64,000 nt of DNA from Mycolicibacterium vaccae NBRC 14118 = CIP 105934 (lineage in GTDB: Bacteria > Actinomycetota > Actinomycetes > Mycobacteriales > Mycobacteriaceae): assembly GCF_001552715.1 (NCBI RefSeq), contig NZ_BCRS01000002.1, positions 1-64,000 on the forward strand, read 5' to 3'. Below are positions 23,270-30,731 of the stretch, one piece after another. Within the stretch, counting starts at the first letter, position 1; every line of letters begins with the position of its first letter. The notes under the pieces were generated by a model. It saw only the letters and a list, made by a program, of their open reading frames with translations. It ran no database searches and had not been told where the DNA came from. A program made the position numbers and the translations under genes.

Positions 23270-23658
23270 ACCGACTGCCACTGACCGAGATCTACCGCGG
23301 GTACCTGGGGTGCCTCAACGAGAGGCGATGGGACGACCTCGGGGAGTTCGTGTGCGACGACGCGATCCACAACAAGCGGCCACTGGGACTCGACGGGTAC
23401 CGGGCGATGCTGGAATCGGACACCGCGGCGATACCGGATCTGAGATTCCGCGCCGACATCGTCGTCGAGCACGATGATGTGCTGGCCGCTCTACTGGCCT
23501 TCGACTGCACCCCGACGCGGCCGTTTCGCGGCTTCGAACCGACCGGCGCGCAGATCTCTTTCACCGAGCATGTGTTCTACCGGTTCCGCGACTCGAGGAT
23601 CGCCGAGGTGTGGTCGCTGGTCGACACCGAAGCCATCGGGGCACAGCTCGGCCGCTGA
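23266..23658 (+). CDS. SnoaL-like (ester cyclase/polyketide cyclase) protein
   Basis: The 130-residue product fits the SnoaL pattern: EIYRGYLGCLNERRWDDLGEFVCDDAIHN, then LGLDGYRAMLESDTAAIPDLRF and a C-terminal FTEHVFYRFRDSRIAEVWSLVDTEAIGAQL. Family members are small acid/base enzymes such as cyclases or hydroxylase-like proteins. The start is the GTG with GAAGGAG upstream; it overlaps the stop of the luciferase-like fragment. The substrate is unknown. Confidence 0.75.
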   Translation: MNRLPLTEIYRGYLGCLNERRWDDLGEFVCDDAIHNKRPLGLDGYRAMLESDTAAIPDLRFRADIVVEHDDVLAALLAFDCTPTRPFRGFEPTGAQISFTEHVFYRFRDSRIAEVWSLVDTEAIGAQLGR

Positions 23659-23674
23659 GCACCGGGGGATTCGG

Positions 23675-23686
23675 GTAGTCGACTAC
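23675..23686. promoter_or_regulatory. GTAG-N4-CTAC palindrome, copy 1
   Basis: GTAGTCGACTAC is a perfect 12-base palindrome, downstream of the SnoaL gene. Two near copies occur at 24304 and 24336. Confidence 0.4.
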
Positions 23687-23725
23687 GCGTGTGTGCGGAT
23701 GCCGACGCGCTTAACGTCACCGAGG

Positions 23726-23896
23726 TCAGAAGGCGATCGGTGGAGGTACCCGATGAGCTTCACATCCAAGGCCGAGTGTTTCCGCCTTGCTGTGCGTCGG
23801 GAACGCGGCCAGCATCCGATGCTCGATCCGGATCACCTCGGGGCTGATGTCACCGGGCCCGTAACCGATCCAATTACCTGCGGCGTCTCTGGCCAT
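23726..23896 (-). CDS. Small hypothetical ORF (56 aa)
   Basis: The frame begins MARDAAGNWIGYGPGDISPEVIRIEHRMLAAFPTHSK and ends in VPPPIAF. It has no recognised domain, signal or membrane segment. GAAAGGA six bases before the ATG is a good ribosome site and the first 40 residues look protein-like; it lies 36 bases downstream of the DUF732 gene on the same strand and may be cotranscribed with it. Confidence 0.4.
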   Translation of the reverse strand: MARDAAGNWIGYGPGDISPEVIRIEHRMLAAFPTHSKAETLGLGCEAHRVPPPIAF

Positions 23897-23932
23897 CGGT
23901 CGTCCTTTCGGTGAATCGTGTTGCGCTGCCGT

Positions 23933-24220
23933 CTATTGACACAAGAATCTCGCCGCGGAGTCGTACAGGAACGCCGCGTCCCCCTCGGCCAGTGCGGTGG
24001 ACTGGCTGATCTCGGCGATCGACGCGTCCCTCGGCCGGCCGCACGTGCCGCGCCCGACCTGCAGGAGCTGGTCCGGCGGTCCGCCGATGCCGGCGTTGCT
24101 CAGGTCGTACAGGTAGTCGGCGTCGTCGGCCGCTGCCGTGGCAGCGCCACCGAGGCAGACCATCCCGAGAGCCAGGCACACGCCGATGAGTCTGCGTGCA
24201 GTCCTCGTCGTTCTGCTCAT
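23933..24220 (-). CDS. DUF732-like secreted small protein
   Basis: The 95-residue protein has a signal peptide (TARRLIGVCLALGMVCLGGAATAAA, about residues 5-30) and the mycobacterial DUF732 layout: DADYLYDLSNAGIGG, VGRGTCGRP, then a second helix with FLYDSAARFLCQ. Two cysteines, in GTCG and at the end, would form a disulfide. DUF732 proteins are small exported mycobacterial proteins of unknown function. The ATG at 24220 is chosen because the signal peptide then starts normally; a longer frame has no ribosome site. Confidence 0.65.
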   Translation of the reverse strand: MSRTTRTARRLIGVCLALGMVCLGGAATAAADDADYLYDLSNAGIGGPPDQLLQVGRGTCGRPRDASIAEISQSTALAEGDAAFLYDSAARFLCQ

Positions 24221-24303
24221 GTCACACCCTGCTTTCGTGGTCGGGCGGCGGTGTCCGGTGGGGACATCAGTAAGGGTGGTCTCGCGCCGAGTACGCCGCA
24301 CGC

Positions 24304-24347
24304 GTAGTCGGCTACCTGTGTCACCCCGAGTGCAGGTAGGCCACTAC
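24304..24347. promoter_or_regulatory. Two GTAG-N4-CTAC palindromes between divergent genes
   Basis: GTAGTCGGCTAC (24304-24315) and GTAGGCCACTAC (24336-24347) share the arms of the palindrome at 23675 and are 32 bases apart, about three helical turns. They lie between the divergent DUF732 and lipase-like genes, the right place for a shared operator. The cognate regulator is not known. Confidence 0.45.
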
Positions 24348-24414
24348 GGTGTCGCGGTCTCGGGCGGCGGCCGAGGATCGGACCCAGACGAACGACCGAC
24401 GCGGGGGCTGCACC

Positions 24415-26463
24415 ATGACGACTACGGAAAGCACACAGTCCGTCCAGACGGAGAAGAAGCCGGATCCGACAGTGCTGCGCGCGCTGCCGCCCACGGACTT
24501 CGGCACCGCGAACGGCGACGCCACGGGTGGGCCGCGCCGTGCCGGGGGCATCGAGGTGCGGGTGCACGGCATCGGTGACCACTCCACGTTCAGCGCGCTC
24601 GGGCGGCCGAAGTACAAAGAGCTGGTGGACAGCCGGGTGTGGATCGGTGAGGTGCCACCGGTACCGGGTCACCCACTGCGCCTGGTGAACTGGAGCCGGG
24701 CCAACCGCCAGATCACCCGTCATCTCGGTTGGTACCTGGCGTTTCCGTTCACCCTGTTGAACGTCGCCGGCTATATGGAGCTGCCCGACCGGTCCCGTCA
24801 CCTGATGCGCGCCGGGATCGCGCTGGCGAGCCTGTGCCTGACGGTGTCGATGGCGGCCTGGATCAGCGTCATCTTCGAGACTGCCTGGAGGTCGTTGGCC
24901 CGGGGCGACGACCGACTGACCGGGGTGCTGCTGCAGGGTGTCGGGCCGGGGATCCTGATCGCTTTCGTGGTCTACCGGATGATCGCCGGGCGGGCCCTCG
25001 TCGACAGGGCGGGCAGACTGATCTCGCTGACCAGCATCGCGGTGCTGGTGGGCATGATCTTCTATCTGCATTCGAAGCCGGCCTCCCAGCTACACGACTG
25101 GGTCCGCCGATTGCTCACCCCCGCAGGTGATCCGGGTGTGGCCGTCGACCCTATGAGCCTGATCGTCGCGGTCACCACGGGAGTGGTGTTGGTGGTGGCG
25201 TTGTGTCTGTGTGCACTGGCGCTGTGGAAGAAGACCGACGGTGCCGCACTGGCGGGGGCGGCACTGCTGCTGGTTCTCGCGATCACGCTGCTGCACGCGG
25301 CCGGCTCGATGCTGCGCAAGTTCTTCGACAGCGTGTTCATCTTCATACCGCCGAAGACCGGCCCGCCCGTGCACGTTTCGGCCGAGGACGCGATACGGCA
25401 CGTGCTGCTTCCGCGATACGACGATCTCAGCGCGAAAGTCATCGCGCGCGTGCCCAAAGCGCTGAGCATCGACCTGATCCCGGTGTTCTTCCTGGGCATG
25501 CTCGCGGTGTTCGCCATGGTCTTCTGCGCCGAACTGGCCAAGCAACGCAAGGCCATCGCACGGGCGGAGGAAACGCGGCTGACCGGCTGTTACAAACGGC
25601 CCAGCGGCACACACGAACTGGTGGGCGCACTGCCGAAGCGTCTGGCGCCGCCGGTGGCGGTGGGCCTCGTCGCCACCGCGGGCCTGTGGGTGTTGATGTA
25701 CCGGGCACTGGCCAATGCCGATCCATGGCTGGTCGCCGACTTCCTGATCGTGCTCCAGGTCGCCGGCGCCGCGGCGATCGTCATGGTCGTGATCCGCAGG
25801 CCGGAGAGATTCGCGGCGAGGCTGCGGAGCGCCTTCGGATCGATCGCCGACATCGCCGGGTTCTGGGCGCCGGATCTGCATCCGCTGGCCGGGGCCTCGT
25901 ACCGGCGTGCGCTGCTGGCCGGTATCCGGCAGACGATCAACGATCTCGCGCTGGAGTACCCGAACACCCCGCTCGCCCTGGTCGGACACAGTCAGGGGTC
26001 GGTGGTGTGTGCCTGGTTCGTGCACGGCGGGCACTGGACCGAGCAACCCACCGAGGGCCAGAGCGACCGGGACGCGCTCAAAGCCCGCATGCATCACACG
26101 TCGAACAACAGCCGCTCGGACCGGATCGCGTTGTTCACCTGTGGCTCGCCGCTTTCCACGCTGTACCGGACGTTCTTCCCGCGGTACTTCGACGCCGAGT
26201 TCTTCACCAAGACGTGGGGCATGACGTACAAGGGCACGTGGTGGCGCAACTACTGGCGCAAGACCGATCCGATCGGGTCGCCGGTACGCATGCGGCGGGA
26301 GACCGACAACGTCGACGTCACCGAACGTCGGGAGGACGAGACGCTCGGGCACGGCGAGTACTGGCGCCACGAGCGTCTGCGCGCCGGCATCGACCGCTTC
26401 TTCGAGACCGCGAATGCCACGCCGGCGGTGCGCCGGGTGGGGGTATCCCAGGTCGGGCACTGA
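24415..26463 (+). CDS. Multi-pass membrane protein with lipase-like GHSQG motif
   Basis: The 682-residue protein has an N-terminal hydrophobic-strand segment IEVRVHGIGDHSTF, about eight to nine membrane segments between residues 105 and 490, and a C-terminal cytosolic part with the nucleophile elbow LALVGHSQGSVVCAWF near residue 522, followed by ALFTCGSPLSTLY. The order matches an alpha/beta hydrolase whose central part is replaced by membrane helices: the first strand and the nucleophile are far apart. It may be a membrane-bound lipase/esterase. The ATG at 24415 is the likeliest start. It stands alone on this strand. Confidence 0.65.
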   Translation: MTTTESTQSVQTEKKPDPTVLRALPPTDFGTANGDATGGPRRAGGIEVRVHGIGDHSTFSALGRPKYKELVDSRVWIGEVPPVPGHPLRLVNWSRANRQITRHLGWYLAFPFTLLNVAGYMELPDRSRHLMRAGIALASLCLTVSMAAWISVIFETAWRSLARGDDRLTGVLLQGVGPGILIAFVVYRMIAGRALVDRAGRLISLTSIAVLVGMIFYLHSKPASQLHDWVRRLLTPAGDPGVAVDPMSLIVAVTTGVVLVVALCLCALALWKKTDGAALAGAALLLVLAITLLHAAGSMLRKFFDSVFIFIPPKTGPPVHVSAEDAIRHVLLPRYDDLSAKVIARVPKALSIDLIPVFFLGMLAVFAMVFCAELAKQRKAIARAEETRLTGCYKRPSGTHELVGALPKRLAPPVAVGLVATAGLWVLMYRALANADPWLVADFLIVLQVAGAAAIVMVVIRRPERFAARLRSAFGSIADIAGFWAPDLHPLAGASYRRALLAGIRQTINDLALEYPNTPLALVGHSQGSVVCAWFVHGGHWTEQPTEGQSDRDALKARMHHTSNNSRSDRIALFTCGSPLSTLYRTFFPRYFDAEFFTKTWGMTYKGTWWRNYWRKTDPIGSPVRMRRETDNVDVTERREDETLGHGEYWRHERLRAGIDRFFETANATPAVRRVGVSQVGH

Positions 26464-26532
26464 CGGTTCACGGTTCAACGGCTCACTCACCGCTTCGCCA
26501 CCGCCCACAGAGGCCCATCTCGCAACTCCCGG

Positions 26533-26871
26533 TTACGGAAACGGGATGGGCGGGATCGCGCTCGGCAGCTGGACCGGGGGGATGGCGCTCGGCAGCTGGA
26601 CCGGGGGGATGGCGCTCGGCAGTTGCACGGGCGGGATCGCGCTCGGCAGCTGCACCGGCGGGACCGCATTCGGCAACACCACCGGCGGAACATCGCTGGG
26701 TAACGGGAACGGGACCGGGGGCAGGGGTGGAACAGGCAGTGTGGTCTCGGGTTGGTCGGAAACGATGAGCCGGTCGGAAGTCGTACTGCAGCCGAGGGTC
26801 ATCGCCAACGCGGCCGACATACATACGAGCAACCCTGTCGGTCGCCGCGGCGGTCCGGTGATCGCAGGCAC
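26533..26871 (-). CDS. Repeat-containing lipoprotein
   Basis: The 112-residue product has a lipoprotein signal (LLVCMSAALAMTLGCS, cysteine about 28) and then a proline-rich chain built from a nine-residue unit PPVQLPSAI, present four times with two further diverged units before it. The mature protein would be a rigid, extended proline-rich stalk fixed to the membrane. No domain is recognised. The encoding 27-base DNA repeat suggests growth by slippage or unequal crossover. Confidence 0.7.
   Translation of the reverse strand: MPAITGPPRRPTGLLVCMSAALAMTLGCSTTSDRLIVSDQPETTLPVPPLPPVPFPLPSDVPPVVLPNAVPPVQLPSAIPPVQLPSAIPPVQLPSAIPPVQLPSAIPPIPFP
26551..26712. repeat. 27-base tandem repeat in the lipoprotein gene
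   Basis: Six units of 27 bases lie head to tail, for example gggatggcgctcggcagct within each copy. The first four are 85-100 percent alike, the last two have drifted. The unit is in frame with the coding sequence, so copy-number change alters only protein length. Confidence 0.75.
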
Positions 26872-27279
26872 TTTCCCACCTCCTCGACGAGGATGCCTTC
26901 GACGCTACACCGGGTCCCGCGGCGCACCGTGCCTGTCGGTGCCGGCTCCCTGGTTCGACTACTACGACGCCGACGCCGACGCCGGCGATCTCGAACCGCC
27001 GGAGAACCTGGCGAACGTCACCAGTGTCGGCAATATGCTTGGTGTGGTGGAAGATCCGTTCGTGCCGGTCGACCCTGCGAACGTGGTTGCGCTGGGCGTC
27101 GGCGGATCGGACGCGGTCACGGACGGGAAGTGGTAGCGCGGGATCGCGACCTGAACGCCGTCGTGTGGCCGATCTCACGACGGCTGTAACGGCGCGGAAA
27201 CAGTCAGCGAACATCGACGTCGCCCGCGTGTAGTCCACTGTCTCCCGACATCGCAGATCTCGGGGACGGAGAAGCGCCG
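26872..27279. other. Mostly non-coding stretch with one weak small ORF
   Basis: About 400 bases lie between the lipoprotein start (minus strand) and the LuxR-type regulator (plus strand). It must hold both promoters; no convincing hexamers were found. The only candidate gene is the 65-residue frame listed separately. Confidence 0.5.
26939..27136 (+). CDS. Possible small hypothetical protein (65 aa)
   Basis: A GTG-started frame reads MPAPWFDYYDADADAGDLEPPE, then LANVTSVGNMLGVVEDPFVPVDP and ends TDGKW. It is acidic with balanced composition, unlike the arginine-rich shadow frames around it, which is the main support. No ribosome site, domain or signal peptide is seen. Confidence 0.3.
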   Translation: MPAPWFDYYDADADAGDLEPPENLANVTSVGNMLGVVEDPFVPVDPANVVALGVGGSDAVTDGKW

Positions 27280-27987
27280 GTGACGTGCACGGATATCGAC
27301 ACTCCTGACTTCACCGCGATCGCCACGGCGATGGCCTCCACCGACACCGAGGTGCGTGTCCGCGGCGCCATCGACTTCCTGCGCATCGAGACAGGCTGCG
27401 ACACCTTCCTCGTCGCCTACAAGCCTCCGCAGAGTGCCGGTTTCGCACTGGTGAAGTCGGTCGGCTATTCGGATTCCGTGGCAACGTATCTGAGCTCGGA
27501 CATCCAGTCGATGCCCGAGTTCCAGACGCAGTTCTCCGACCACTCGCGGATCACCGACTGGTTCGACGTGCCCGAATTCGCCGACTCCTACAGCGGCGCG
27601 GAGATTCTGCGCCCGGAGGGCTTCACCAACGGTTTCCTGATGGTGCTGCACGACGGCGCCGGCGACATCGTCGGCATGTGCCAGGCCAACATGGAGCGGC
27701 CGCAGTTCTCGGCACGCAGCCGCTGCATGATCGAGACAGCCCGGCCGCTGTTCACCAAGTACGTGACGCGGATACGCGCCGAGGCCAGGGCGCACCTGAC
27801 CCCACGCGAGCAGGACATCCTGGCTCTGCTGCGCGGCGGCCTGTCCAACGCTGAGATCAGCGAACGGCTCTACCTCTCGCCGCGCACCGTCAGCACCCAC
27901 GTCGAGAAGGTGTTACGCAAACTCGGCGTGGCCAATCGCGTCGCCGCCGCCGTGCACGCCACCGAACTCGAGCTCGGCGCTCCGTAA
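27280..27987 (+). CDS. LuxR-type HTH transcriptional regulator
   Basis: The 235-residue protein ends with a GerE/LuxR helix-turn-helix (LTPREQDILALLRGGLSNAEISERLYLSPRTVSTHVEKVLRKLGV, about residues 170-214). The N-terminal 160 residues form a sensory-type alpha/beta domain (FLVAYKPPQSAGFALVKSVGYSD) and lack the receiver-domain aspartate pattern, so it is a ligand-binding rather than phosphorylated type. GGAGAAG precedes the GTG. It is directly upstream of the large amide/urease operon, on the same strand, and could control it. Confidence 0.8.
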   Translation: MTCTDIDTPDFTAIATAMASTDTEVRVRGAIDFLRIETGCDTFLVAYKPPQSAGFALVKSVGYSDSVATYLSSDIQSMPEFQTQFSDHSRITDWFDVPEFADSYSGAEILRPEGFTNGFLMVLHDGAGDIVGMCQANMERPQFSARSRCMIETARPLFTKYVTRIRAEARAHLTPREQDILALLRGGLSNAEISERLYLSPRTVSTHVEKVLRKLGVANRVAAAVHATELELGAP

Positions 27988-27999
27988 CATCCCGGAAAC
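27984..27999 (+). promoter_or_regulatory. GlnR-like binding site
   Basis: GTAAC, six bases, GAAAC matches the actinobacterial GlnR half-site pair gTnAC-n6-GaAAC. It overlaps the stop codon of the LuxR-type gene and lies about 180 bases before the start of the ABC/amidase/urease operon, which is a fitting target for the global nitrogen regulator. Only one a/b pair is clear; the next expected pair is weak. Confidence 0.5.
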
Positions 28000-28153
28000 C
28001 GTTCGGCTCCAGTGAAATACGTCAGATGACGGATACCGGGCCGCTCGGCTCGCGCCTACTCTGATTTTCGAAGTCGCCGCCAGTCACTGCCCGCCGGGGT
28101 GCAGTGTCCACCACAGCGGCGTGCGTCTCTTCCGACACCCGGAGGCCCCACAG

Positions 28154-28186
28154 ATGACCTACCGACCGTCAGGTGGCACGCGGTGA
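28154..28186 (+). CDS. Ten-codon leader ORF coupled to the ABC operon
   Basis: ATG at 28154 opens a ten-residue frame, MTYRPSGGTR, with a strong GGAGG eight bases upstream. Its TGA overlaps the GTG start of the binding-protein gene (GTGA). The best ribosome site in the region thus serves the leader, and the main gene is placed for translational coupling or leader-based control. Confidence 0.45.
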   Translation: MTYRPSGGTR

Positions 28187-29775
28187 AGCGGCTCGCCTCG
28201 GTGTGCGCCATCGCCCTGCTCACGATCGCCGCCGGTGTCGGCTGCGGACGGGAACCCGTACAGACAGGCAACATCTTCGTCATCGCGATCGAGTCCGAGG
28301 CCGACGTCCTCGACCCGCAGGTCGCGGGCGGATGGGTGACCTGGCGGATCAACCGGCAGATCTTCGAACCACTGGTCGACCAGGATCTGACCATCCCGTC
28401 CGCCGAGGCGACCATTCCGCCGCTGAAACCGGGACTCGCCGAATCGTGGGACGTCTCCGACGACGGGCTGGACTACACGTTCCACATCCGGCAGGGGGTG
28501 CGCTTCCACGACGGCACCCCGTTGGACGCGAAGGCCGTGGAGTACAACGTCCGCCGCATGTGGGACAAGGAGTCCCCGATGTACTCGGCACGGGCCGGCG
28601 GCCAGACCGGATTCGTCTGGAAGTTCGTCGAATCCGTGGACGTGCTCGACGAGTACACGCTGAGAATCCATCTGAAGCAGCCGTTCTCGGAGTTCCTGCG
28701 GATGCTCACCCAGGGCGGCAACGGTTCCGCCGCCATCATCAGCCCGACCGCGCTGCAGACCTACGGCGACGACATCGCCGACCATCCCGTGGGTACCGGA
28801 CCGTTCAAGTTCAAGGAACGCATCCGCGGAGAACGCATCGACCTCGTCCGCAACGACGACTACTGGGGCAACGTGCCCAAGATCGACGGCGTCGTGTTCC
28901 GGCCACTGCCCGATCCGTCGGCACGCACCGCCGCGCTGCGCTCCGGGGACGTCGACATGATCGCGGTGCCCAACCCCGACAGCATCGACAACCTCGTCAG
29001 CGAGGGATATCAACTCTCCGAGGGTATTCCGCCGCACACCTGGTACCTGTCGTTCAACATGAAGGACCGCTACACCTCGATCCCCGAGGTGCGTCAGGCG
29101 ATCAACCTCGCGGTCAACCGCGACGGCATGGCGCGTGACCTGCTGCGCGGATCGGTCACCCCGGCCTATGGCGTCCAGGCCATCTCGGCCGGCGGATATG
29201 TCGAGCGCCGAGACGTCTACGAGCGCAACCTCGACAAGGCGCGTGAGCTGCTCGCGTCGGTCGGCCTGGGGAACGGCTTCAAAACCACGCTGATCACCTC
29301 CACCGACGGCTCGGGGCAGATCATGCCCGCGCAGATGGCCGAGTACCTGCAGCAGAACCTGGCCGAGATCGGCGTCGACCTCGACATCCAGACCCAGGAA
29401 TGGATCTCGTATCTGGGTGTGTGGGCACGCGGAGCGCAGGAGGGCGTCGGGATGGCCCAGATGTCCTGGGGGATGACCAGCCCGTACTGGCTCTACATCG
29501 TCACGTCCTCGGAGCTGCAGGCGCCCAACGGTCCCAACGTCGGCTACTACTCCAACCCCGAGCTGGATGAGGCGATGAACAACGCGATCACCGCGCTGGA
29601 TCCGGCGGAGGCCGAGAAGTGGTGGCGGGAGGCCAACAACATCGTCAGTGACGACGCCGCCCTCGTCCCGATCGTGAACGACAAGGCGCCCTATGTGCTC
29701 GCCCCGTACGTCTCCGGCTTCGTGTCGGCCAGCGAGGAGTGGTACGACCTGACGGAAGTGAGGCTCGAACAATGA
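28183..29775 (+). CDS. ABC substrate-binding lipoprotein, oligopeptide/nickel family (SBP_bac_5)
   Basis: The 530-residue protein has a lipoprotein signal (SVCAIALLTIAAGVGCGRE, cysteine about 21) and the full SBP_bac_5 pattern: LDPQVAGGWVTWRINRQIFEPLV, LAESWDVSDDGLDYTFHIRQGVRFHDGTPLDAKAVEYN and the long C-terminal lobe. This family binds peptides, nickel chelates and other amide-type solutes outside the membrane. The GTG start has AGGTGG upstream and is coupled to the leader ORF. It opens an operon with two permeases, two ATPases, amidases and urease. Confidence 0.88.
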   Translation: MKRLASVCAIALLTIAAGVGCGREPVQTGNIFVIAIESEADVLDPQVAGGWVTWRINRQIFEPLVDQDLTIPSAEATIPPLKPGLAESWDVSDDGLDYTFHIRQGVRFHDGTPLDAKAVEYNVRRMWDKESPMYSARAGGQTGFVWKFVESVDVLDEYTLRIHLKQPFSEFLRMLTQGGNGSAAIISPTALQTYGDDIADHPVGTGPFKFKERIRGERIDLVRNDDYWGNVPKIDGVVFRPLPDPSARTAALRSGDVDMIAVPNPDSIDNLVSEGYQLSEGIPPHTWYLSFNMKDRYTSIPEVRQAINLAVNRDGMARDLLRGSVTPAYGVQAISAGGYVERRDVYERNLDKARELLASVGLGNGFKTTLITSTDGSGQIMPAQMAEYLQQNLAEIGVDLDIQTQEWISYLGVWARGAQEGVGMAQMSWGMTSPYWLYIVTSSELQAPNGPNVGYYSNPELDEAMNNAITALDPAEAEKWWREANNIVSDDAALVPIVNDKAPYVLAPYVSGFVSASEEWYDLTEVRLEQ

Positions 29776-30731
29776 CCCGTGTTGTCGGAAGTCGGCTGCT
29801 GTCAACGGCTCTGGTGCTGTTCGGGGTCAGCCTGATCGTGTTCCTGCTGCTGCAGATGGTGCCCGGTGACCCCGCGGTGACGATCCTGGGCACCGGGGCG
29901 ACCGCGGAGACCGTCGCCGCGCTGCGCACCGAGCTGGGCCTGGACCGGGCGCTGCCCGTCCAGTTCTTCGAGTACCTCGGTGGCCTGCTGCAGGGCGACC
30001 TGGGCCGGTCGCTGACGGTCAATGCGCCCGTCACCGACATCATGGTGCCGAGATTCGTCAACACCCTCATCCTGACCGGCGCCGCGCTGGTGCTGTGCAT
30101 CGTGGTGGCCGTGCCGCTCGGCGTCATCGCCGCGCACAAGCAGTACAGCATCTTCGACCGCGCCTCCATGGTCATCTCGCTGGCCGGCGCGAGCGTCCCG
30201 GTCTACTGGTTCGGCCTGCTGCTGATCGGCGTCTTTTCGATCACGCTGGGCTGGCTTCCCACCTCCGGGATGTACAACCCGCGTTTTCCCGGCGGGCTGA
30301 CCGACCTGATGGCCCACCTTGTGCTGCCCGCCATCGCGGCGGCGTTGGTGCCGCTGGCGGTGATCGCGCGGATGACGCGCAGCGTGATGGTCGACATCCT
30401 GGCCCAGGACTACATCCGCACCCTGCGCGCCTCCGGGCTGTCGACGACGTCGGTGCTGTGGCGCCACGCGCTGCGCAACGCGCTGCCCCCGGTGGTCAAC
30501 GTGATCGGCCTGCAGGTCGGCTACCTGCTGGGCGGGGTGGTGTTCGTGGAGGTCGTGTTCGGCTGGCCGGGTCTGGGCCAGCAGCTCTACACCTCGATCA
30601 CCCAGCGCGACATCCCGGTCGTGCAGGCCGGTGTGCTGTTCATCGCGTTGGCGTTCGTGATCATCAACCTCTTCGCCGACACGGCGGTCGGCCTGCTCGA
30701 TCCGCGCACCAGAAGGAAGGCCACAGCATGA
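29772..30731 (+). CDS. ABC transporter permease, DppB/NikB type
   Basis: The 319-residue membrane protein has the N-terminal helix with FGVSLIVFLLLQMVPGDP, the following GLDRALPVQFFEYLGGLLQGDLGRSL block and the EAA loop DYIRTLRASGLSTTSVLWRHALRNALPP, all diagnostic of DppB/OppB/NikB permeases. About six helices are predicted. Its ATG overlaps the stop of the binding-protein gene (ATGA). It pairs with the DppC-type permease that follows. Confidence 0.92.
   Translation: MTRVVGSRLLSTALVLFGVSLIVFLLLQMVPGDPAVTILGTGATAETVAALRTELGLDRALPVQFFEYLGGLLQGDLGRSLTVNAPVTDIMVPRFVNTLILTGAALVLCIVVAVPLGVIAAHKQYSIFDRASMVISLAGASVPVYWFGLLLIGVFSITLGWLPTSGMYNPRFPGGLTDLMAHLVLPAIAAALVPLAVIARMTRSVMVDILAQDYIRTLRASGLSTTSVLWRHALRNALPPVVNVIGLQVGYLLGGVVFVEVVFGWPGLGQQLYTSITQRDIPVVQAGVLFIALAFVIINLFADTAVGLLDPRTRRKATA

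Noticed and set aside
25090-26508. A 472-codon minus-strand frame opposite the lipase-like membrane protein
   Set aside because: Composition is that of a shadow frame and there is no start signal; the plus strand has membrane helices and a nucleophile elbow.
26551-26712. CRISPR-like array
   Set aside because: Units of 27 bases are contiguous with no spacers and are in frame with a lipoprotein gene, so it is a coding tandem repeat.
28000-28182. Riboswitch (guanidine or other) before the amidase/urease operon
   Set aside because: I looked for conserved ykkC-type core sequences and found none; a covariance-model search would be needed to exclude it fully.
28159-29805. A 548-codon open frame on the minus strand opposite the ABC binding-protein gene
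   Set aside because: It is a GC-codon shadow of the lipoprotein gene: no ribosome site, no domain, composition rich in Gly/Val/Asp/Arg, and the plus strand has a complete recognised family.
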